Of a DNA stretch of 30,510 nucleotides, positions 26,609-30,510 are shown piece by piece; position 1 is the stretch's first letter, and each line of letters starts with the position of its first letter. This DNA is from Actinomycetes bacterium (GTDB lineage Bacteria > Actinomycetota > Thermoleophilia > Solirubrobacterales > 70-9): contig JAEZIQ010000015.1 in the NCBI GenBank assembly GCA_023436605.1, forward strand, positions 1-30,510, read 5' to 3'. The translations under genes were made by a program, and so were the position numbers. Below the pieces are notes generated by a model that was given only the letters and a program-made list of their open reading frames with translations, ran no database searches and was not told the DNA's origin.

Positions 26609-27187
26609 TCAGGTCGTGCCGGTGGATCCGGTCGTGCCGCCAGTGTTGGCGCCAGTACCCGTGGCGCCCCCGCTGCCGCAGGCGTCGAAACCGAAGCCAT
26701 CGGCCAGCTGGTAGTACTCCCCGGCCAGAACCGAAGCCTGCTTCGCCGCCGAGAGCATCGTGTCCTTGTCGCCGGAAGCGATCGCGTCGGCGGCCTTCTG
26801 GGCGGTTGTCACCCGTTGCCGGCCCAGGGCGATGATCTGATCGACCGTTGCCTGGTCGGCGGTCGGCGGAGTCAGATCCTCCAGCTGATCGAGCATCGCC
26901 GTGAACTCGGAAGCCTGATCCTCGAAGTACTGTGCGGCTGCCTCGAGGTCGCTGCCCTTCAGTGCCTGGTTGAACTGCTGCTCGAGGGAGGCCGACTCGG
27001 CCCCGAACTGGGCGCAGATCGCATCCGCGTCGGCGATGTACTCGGTCCTACTCAGGTCCTCTTCGCCCGAGCCTCCGCAGCCGGAAACGAGCCCGATCGC
27101 AAGCGCGGCGGCCAGCACGGCAGCGAGGCGAAACCACGGGCGCGGCTTGCCCGGGCGGCTTTTCGAAGGGAAGGATCGAAGTCGCAT
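26609..27187 (-). CDS. small lipoprotein, paralogue of the adjacent gene
   Basis: A 192-residue lipoprotein with a basic N-terminus (RLRSFPSKSRPGKPRPW), hydrophobic core and lipobox VSGC (Cys 37). The mature domain aligns with its neighbour: DADAICAQFGAES versus SANAICADFDKQ, then LEAAAQYFEDQASEFTAMLDQLEDL versus LEAGAGIFEEQAELMTGALDEMEAL, then IIALGRQ versus FIALGRE, and a late Cys (FGFDAC). It ends in a low-complexity Gly/Thr tail absent from the neighbour. Function is unknown. It is divergent from the decarboxylase gene, and TAGGCT eight bases before the ATG may be its -10 element. Confidence 0.8.
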   Translation of the reverse strand: MRLRSFPSKSRPGKPRPWFRLAAVLAAALAIGLVSGCGGSGEEDLSRTEYIADADAICAQFGAESASLEQQFNQALKGSDLEAAAQYFEDQASEFTAMLDQLEDLTPPTADQATVDQIIALGRQRVTTAQKAADAIASGDKDTMLSAAKQASVLAGEYYQLADGFGFDACGSGGATGTGANTGGTTGSTGTT

Positions 27188-27204
27188 CGGGCCGGAGCCT
27201 ACCT

Positions 27205-27233
27205 TTGGACCGCTTTCCGCGCCTCATTAGACT
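27205..27233 (+). promoter_or_regulatory. promoter of the decarboxylase gene, leaderless
   Basis: TTGGAC (27205-27210) and TAGACT (27228-27233) are 17 bases apart. The -10 ends seven bases before ATG 27241, so transcription should start at or next to the A of the start codon. This agrees with the absence of a Shine-Dalgarno. Confidence 0.6.
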
Positions 27234-27240
27234 CGCATGC

Positions 27241-28704
27241 ATGTCTTCCGATCAGGATCGCACCCCCTATGTCGATGCCGTGCTGGAGTTCGCCCAGAGC
27301 GACCCCGGTCGGTTCAACGTGCCTGGGCATCAGGGCGGAATCGGTGCCGACTCGCGGCTCCACCTGCTGACCGGACAGACCGGGCTTGCCGATGATGTTC
27401 CCGCGCTGATCGAAGGGATCGACGTCGGCGACCCGAACCCGTTCCAGGAGGCCCAGAAGCTGGCGGCGAAAGCCTGGGGCGCGGAGCGGACCTGGTTCTT
27501 GATCAACGGAGCCTCCCAGGGCAACCAGGCGATGTGCCTGGCGGTCGCCCACATGGGCGGCGAGTTGGTGGTGCAGCGCAACGTTCACTCTTCGGTGATC
27601 GACGGCATGATCATGGCTGGACTCAAGCCGACCTTTGCGGCACCGGAGCTGGATCCCGATCTCGGCGTCGCCCATTGCCTGACCCCGGCGGCCCTGGCCG
27701 AAGCACTGGACCGCTGTCCGGACGCGGCCGCGGCTGTTGTCGTTTCCCCGACCTACTTCGGCGCCTGTGCCGACATCGCCGGCCTGGCCGAGGTCGCCCA
27801 CGCTCGCGGAGTTCCGCTGGTTGCCGACGAAGCCTGGGGCGCCCACCTCAAGTTCCATCCCGACCTGCCGCCGAGCGCGATCGACAGCGGCGCCGATCTG
27901 GTCATCTCCTCGACCCACAAGATCGTCGGCAGCCTAACCCAGTCGGCGATGATCCATCTCGCAACCGACCGCTTCGACGAGTCGATCATCGACCGCTGCA
28001 TCTCGATGACCGAGTCGACCAGCCCCAACTCTCTGCTCTGCGGCTCGCTCGATGCCGCTCGGCGCCAGGCCGCGGTCGACGGCGAGCGCCTACTCACCGA
28101 AACCCTGGCGGTGCTGGCCGAGGCCCGCGAGGAGATCCGCTCGATCCCCGGGCTCGACGTGCTGGACGAACGGCTGCTTGAAGCCGAGAGCGTGGCCGGC
28201 TGGGATCCGCTTCGACTGACCATCGACGTGAGGGGCACGGGCAGCACCGGGTACCACATCGCCGAACTGGCCCGTGACCTTGCCGGAGTGAACCTGGAGC
28301 TCGCTTCCGACACAGTTGCGGTGGCCGTTTTCGGCATGGGAACCGGCACCCCACAGCGGGCCCGTCGCCTGATCGATGGCATCCTCACCGCCCTTGAGGC
28401 GATCGAGGCGGAGCCGGTTCAGGAGAAGCCCGAGTTCGCTCCGCCTCCACTCTGGGGCGAACCAGCCATGACCCCGCGCGACGCCTTCCTCGGCAAGCAG
28501 GAAGTGGTCCCCTTCAGCGAGGCCGAAGGCCGCATCGCCGCCGAGCCGCTGGCCACCTACCCGCCCGGCATCCCCAACGTGCTGCCGGGCGAACGGCTGA
28601 CCCGTGAGACCCTCGACTACATCACCGATTCCGTCGATCACGGCGGTTACGTGCGCGGCGCGGCCGACCGCGAACTGACGACCCTCCGCGTCATTGCCGA
28701 ATGA
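27241..28704 (+). CDS. Orn/Lys/Arg decarboxylase-type PLP enzyme
   Basis: A 487-residue fold-type I PLP decarboxylase of the Orn/Lys/Arg major family. Early FNVPGHQGG (residues 25-33), NGASQGNQA near 89, H117 (NVHSS) stacking on PLP, VSPTYFG, D196 (VADEAWGAH) and Schiff-base K227 (SSTHKIVGS) are all present, as is the C-terminal domain motif LATYPPGIPNVLPGE. The length matches the shorter SpeA/YaaO type of Gram-positives rather than the 700-residue enterobacterial enzymes. It would make agmatine, cadaverine or putrescine; which one cannot be told. ATG 27241 is preferred to an upstream TTG. It overlaps the phosphatase gene by four bases. Confidence 0.92.
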   Translation: MSSDQDRTPYVDAVLEFAQSDPGRFNVPGHQGGIGADSRLHLLTGQTGLADDVPALIEGIDVGDPNPFQEAQKLAAKAWGAERTWFLINGASQGNQAMCLAVAHMGGELVVQRNVHSSVIDGMIMAGLKPTFAAPELDPDLGVAHCLTPAALAEALDRCPDAAAAVVVSPTYFGACADIAGLAEVAHARGVPLVADEAWGAHLKFHPDLPPSAIDSGADLVISSTHKIVGSLTQSAMIHLATDRFDESIIDRCISMTESTSPNSLLCGSLDAARRQAAVDGERLLTETLAVLAEAREEIRSIPGLDVLDERLLEAESVAGWDPLRLTIDVRGTGSTGYHIAELARDLAGVNLELASDTVAVAVFGMGTGTPQRARRLIDGILTALEAIEAEPVQEKPEFAPPPLWGEPAMTPRDAFLGKQEVVPFSEAEGRIAAEPLATYPPGIPNVLPGERLTRETLDYITDSVDHGGYVRGAADRELTTLRVIAE

Positions 28705-29504
28705 GCGAAACCGCGCTGCCGGGGGCCAACATCCCGGTCCGCACCCTGCCCAACCTCCGCGACCTGGGTGGCTACGAGACGGTGGAAGGCCGGACCATCA
28801 AGCGCGGCCAGCTCTACCGGTCGGTGCTGCTCGGCCGACTCAGTGATTCCGACCTGACCAAGGTCGAAGAGCTCGGGCTGAAGACGGTTTTTGACTTCCG
28901 GACGGCAGCCGAACACGAGGCAACTCCCGACCGGGACGTCGGGGCGCGAATCGTCAACCTCGACGTGCTCGCCGACCGGAGTGGCGAAGGCCCGGCCAGC
29001 CTGCTCGCCAAGATGGACGATCCGGCCGCGATCAACGCCGCCCTCGACGGCGGTCAGGGAGCGAAGATGATGCGGACGGCCTACCGCGAACTGATCGAGT
29101 TGCCGTCGGCCAACCGTTCCTACCGAACCTTCTTCACCGAACTCGCTGCAGATGAAAGCCTGCCCGCCCTCTTTCACTGCACGACCGGCAAGGACCGGAC
29201 CGGCTGGGCTGCCGCCTCCACCCTGCTCTTTCTCGGGGTGGACGAGGAGGACGTCTACCACGACTACCTCCAGACCAACACCCAATTGCTGCCGGCGCTC
29301 GAGCCGCTGCTGAAACCGTTCGTCGAGGCGGGCGGGAACGTCGAGAATCTGAAGCCGGTGCTCGGCGTCGACCCCAGCTATCTCGGAACGGCAATCGACC
29401 TGATGAAGGAAACCTACGGCTCGATCGACGGTTACATGCGCGAGGGACTCGAACTCGAAGAGGAGACTCTCGAAACCCTCCGGGCACGCCTGCTTGACGG
29501 CTGA
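28701..29504 (+). CDS. tyrosine-protein phosphatase (LipA/PtpB-like fold)
   Basis: A 267-residue protein with the P-loop HCTTGKDRTG: nucleophile C160 and phosphate-binding R166. NLRDLGGY near residue 18 and VFDFRTAAEHE near 63 are further landmarks of the Y_phosphatase3 family, which includes mycobacterial PtpB and other bacterial enzymes acting on phosphotyrosine or phosphoinositides. No signal peptide is visible, so it is probably cytoplasmic. Its ATG overlaps the decarboxylase stop (ATGA), implying coupled translation, but no biochemical link between the two is known to me. Confidence 0.9.
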   Translation: MSETALPGANIPVRTLPNLRDLGGYETVEGRTIKRGQLYRSVLLGRLSDSDLTKVEELGLKTVFDFRTAAEHEATPDRDVGARIVNLDVLADRSGEGPASLLAKMDDPAAINAALDGGQGAKMMRTAYRELIELPSANRSYRTFFTELAADESLPALFHCTTGKDRTGWAAASTLLFLGVDEEDVYHDYLQTNTQLLPALEPLLKPFVEAGGNVENLKPVLGVDPSYLGTAIDLMKETYGSIDGYMREGLELEEETLETLRARLLDG

Positions 29505-29516
29505 TCACCGCCGCCC

Positions 29517-29556
29517 GGCTAACACTGTTTGCCAAACTAGGCTAACTGTGTTAGCC
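29517..29556 (+). promoter_or_regulatory. operator for the downstream TetR-type regulator, over a leaderless promoter
   Basis: GGCTAACTGTGTTAGCC (29540-29556) is a perfect 7-3-7 palindrome. A third copy of the half-site, GGCTAAC, lies at 29517-29523, 23 bases away, and GTTTG-C-CAAAC sits between. TTGCCA (29529-29534) and TAGCCT (29552-29557), 17 bases apart, form a likely promoter whose -10 element is inside the palindrome, seven bases before ATG 29565. Repressor binding would block RNA polymerase directly. Confidence 0.7.
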
Positions 29557-29564
29557 TCGGTTCC

Positions 29565-29993
29565 ATGCCAACAATTGAAACCACCGAGATGATCGACGCC
29601 AGCCCCGAGCGGGTGTGGGAGGTACTGACCGACCTGGAGTCCTACCCGCAGTGGAACCCCTTCATCACCGAAGGCTCCGGCGAAGCCCGCGAGGGCGCGA
29701 AGCTGAAGCTTCGGATGCAGCCGCCCGGGGGCAACGCCATGAACTTCACCCCGACCGTGCTCAAAGCCGATCCGGGACGGGAACTGCGCTGGCTCGGCCG
29801 CCTGTTCGTCGCCGGAGTCTTCGACGGCGAGCACTGGTTCACCCTCGAGCCCGAGGGCGAAGGCACCCGCCTGGTCCAGGGTGAAAAGTTCAGCGGGATC
29901 CTGCCGCGCTTCATGGGCAAGACACTCTCGAAGACCGAACAGGGCTTCGAGGCTTTGAACTCGGCCCTGAAAGAGCGGGCCGAACGAAAGTGA
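29565..29993 (+). CDS. SRPBCC (START-like) domain protein
   Basis: A 142-residue single-domain protein of the SRPBCC/polyketide-cyclase-like fold, which forms a deep hydrophobic pocket for a lipid-like ligand. Evidence is the start IETTEMIDASPERVWEVLTDLESYPQWNPFI, the mid-domain RELRWLGRLFVAGVFDGEHWFTLEP, and the long C-terminal helix. The ligand is unknown. It overlaps the regulator gene by four bases (GTGA) and shares its operator, so it may bind or remove the same small molecule that the regulator senses (inference). Confidence 0.88.
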   Translation: MPTIETTEMIDASPERVWEVLTDLESYPQWNPFITEGSGEAREGAKLKLRMQPPGGNAMNFTPTVLKADPGRELRWLGRLFVAGVFDGEHWFTLEPEGEGTRLVQGEKFSGILPRFMGKTLSKTEQGFEALNSALKERAERK

Positions 29994-30469
29994 GCCGGCG
30001 GGAAGAGATCACCGCCGAATCCCGGGCCCTGCTCGAGGAGCAGGGTGAAGAGTCGCTGACCATGCGAAACCTGGCCGACCGGCTCGGCATCAAGGCCCCT
30101 TCTCTCTACAAGCATGTACGAAACCGGCAGGAAATCGAGACCCTGCTGACAGTCGAGGCCCTGAAGGAAATCGGCGAGGCGCTGGGGACAGAGCCTGATC
30201 TCGAGTCGATGGGTCGGGCCTACCGGGCGTGGGCGCTCGCCAACCCCGCGCTCTACCGGATCGCGACGACCCGGCCACTCGACCGGGAGAAGCTGCCGGA
30301 GGGAGTCGAGGAAGCGGCGGCGGCACCTCTGGTCGGGGCGGTCGGCGGTGACCGGAACCGGGCCCGAGCGGTATGGGCTCTCGCCCACGGACTTACCCTG
30401 CTCGAACTCGACGGGCGTTTCCCCGACGACGCCGACGTCGAAGCCGCCTGGCGAGCCGGCCTCTCCTGA
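29990..30469 (+). CDS. TetR-family transcriptional regulator
   Basis: A 159-residue regulator starting at GTG 29990 within the stop of the SRPBCC gene. The N-terminal helix-turn-helix is clear: SLTMRNLADRLGIKAPSLYKHVRNRQEIETLL. The C-terminal part (AYRAWALANPALYRIAT, then ARAVWALAHGLTLLEL) resembles the WHG-type ligand domain. It is short for the family, about 160 rather than 190-220 residues. It probably represses its own operon through the palindrome at 29540-29556. The effector is unknown. Confidence 0.88.
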   Translation: MSRREEITAESRALLEEQGEESLTMRNLADRLGIKAPSLYKHVRNRQEIETLLTVEALKEIGEALGTEPDLESMGRAYRAWALANPALYRIATTRPLDREKLPEGVEEAAAAPLVGAVGGDRNRARAVWALAHGLTLLELDGRFPDDADVEAAWRAGLS

Positions 30470-30510
30470 CCCCTGATCGAGAGGCTGGGTTCAAATCACC
30501 GGTGCTATAT

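Noticed and set aside
30488..30497. GGTTCAAATC resembling a tRNA T-loop
   Set aside because: The flanking bases do not form a 5-bp T-stem, and the upstream 70 bases are the TetR coding sequence, so no tRNA can be folded.

Overview
The window is about 64% GC by eye, with long antisense shadow frames, frequent GTG/TTG starts and several genes that appear leaderless. Protein content fits a high-GC actinobacterium, most likely Thermoleophilia/Solirubrobacterales: an actinobacterial-type AcnA, a c-di-AMP riboswitch on an NlpC/P60-type hydrolase, and a Cys-flanked basic tail on a secreted protease. The taxon is an inference; no rRNA, tRNA, CRISPR array or insertion sequence was recognised.

Layout. 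1-377: possible 3' end of an upstream gene, a terminator, then a strong promoter followed by a series of hairpins, a candidate structured small RNA. 378-4347 (+): three tandem paralogous secreted proteins with META (HslJ-type) domains, five copies in all. 4446-8088 (-): aconitase and a short-chain dehydrogenase, separated from the META genes by a large inverted repeat. 8249-8996 (+): ydaO-type c-di-AMP riboswitch upstream of a secreted NlpC/P60-like protein with no ATG/GTG/TTG able to include its signal peptide; ATC is the best start. 9117-13917 (+): aldo/keto reductase, acyl-CoA dehydrogenase, trypsin-like protease and a large secreted protein of unknown function, all closely spaced or overlapping.

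14005-25979 is the functional core, an apparent polyamine uptake and catabolism region. On the minus strand a class III aminotransferase (SpuC-like), alanine dehydrogenase and gamma-aminobutyraldehyde dehydrogenase (PatD-like) form an operon. Divergent from it is an APC-type permease, then a potA-potD-potB-potC ABC transporter operon and a second aldehyde dehydrogenase. The genes suggest that putrescine is imported, transaminated onto pyruvate to give 4-aminobutanal and alanine, the aldehyde is oxidised to GABA, and alanine is recycled to pyruvate and ammonia. Regulatory candidates include a perfect palindrome in the divergent promoter region, spaced direct repeats upstream of potA, a 16-bp hairpin straddling the potB start, and a set of hairpins after potC.

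26013-30469: two paralogous small lipoproteins (-), then (+) an Orn/Lys/Arg-type decarboxylase overlapping a tyrosine phosphatase, and an SRPBCC protein overlapping a TetR-type regulator with a palindromic operator over its probable leaderless promoter.
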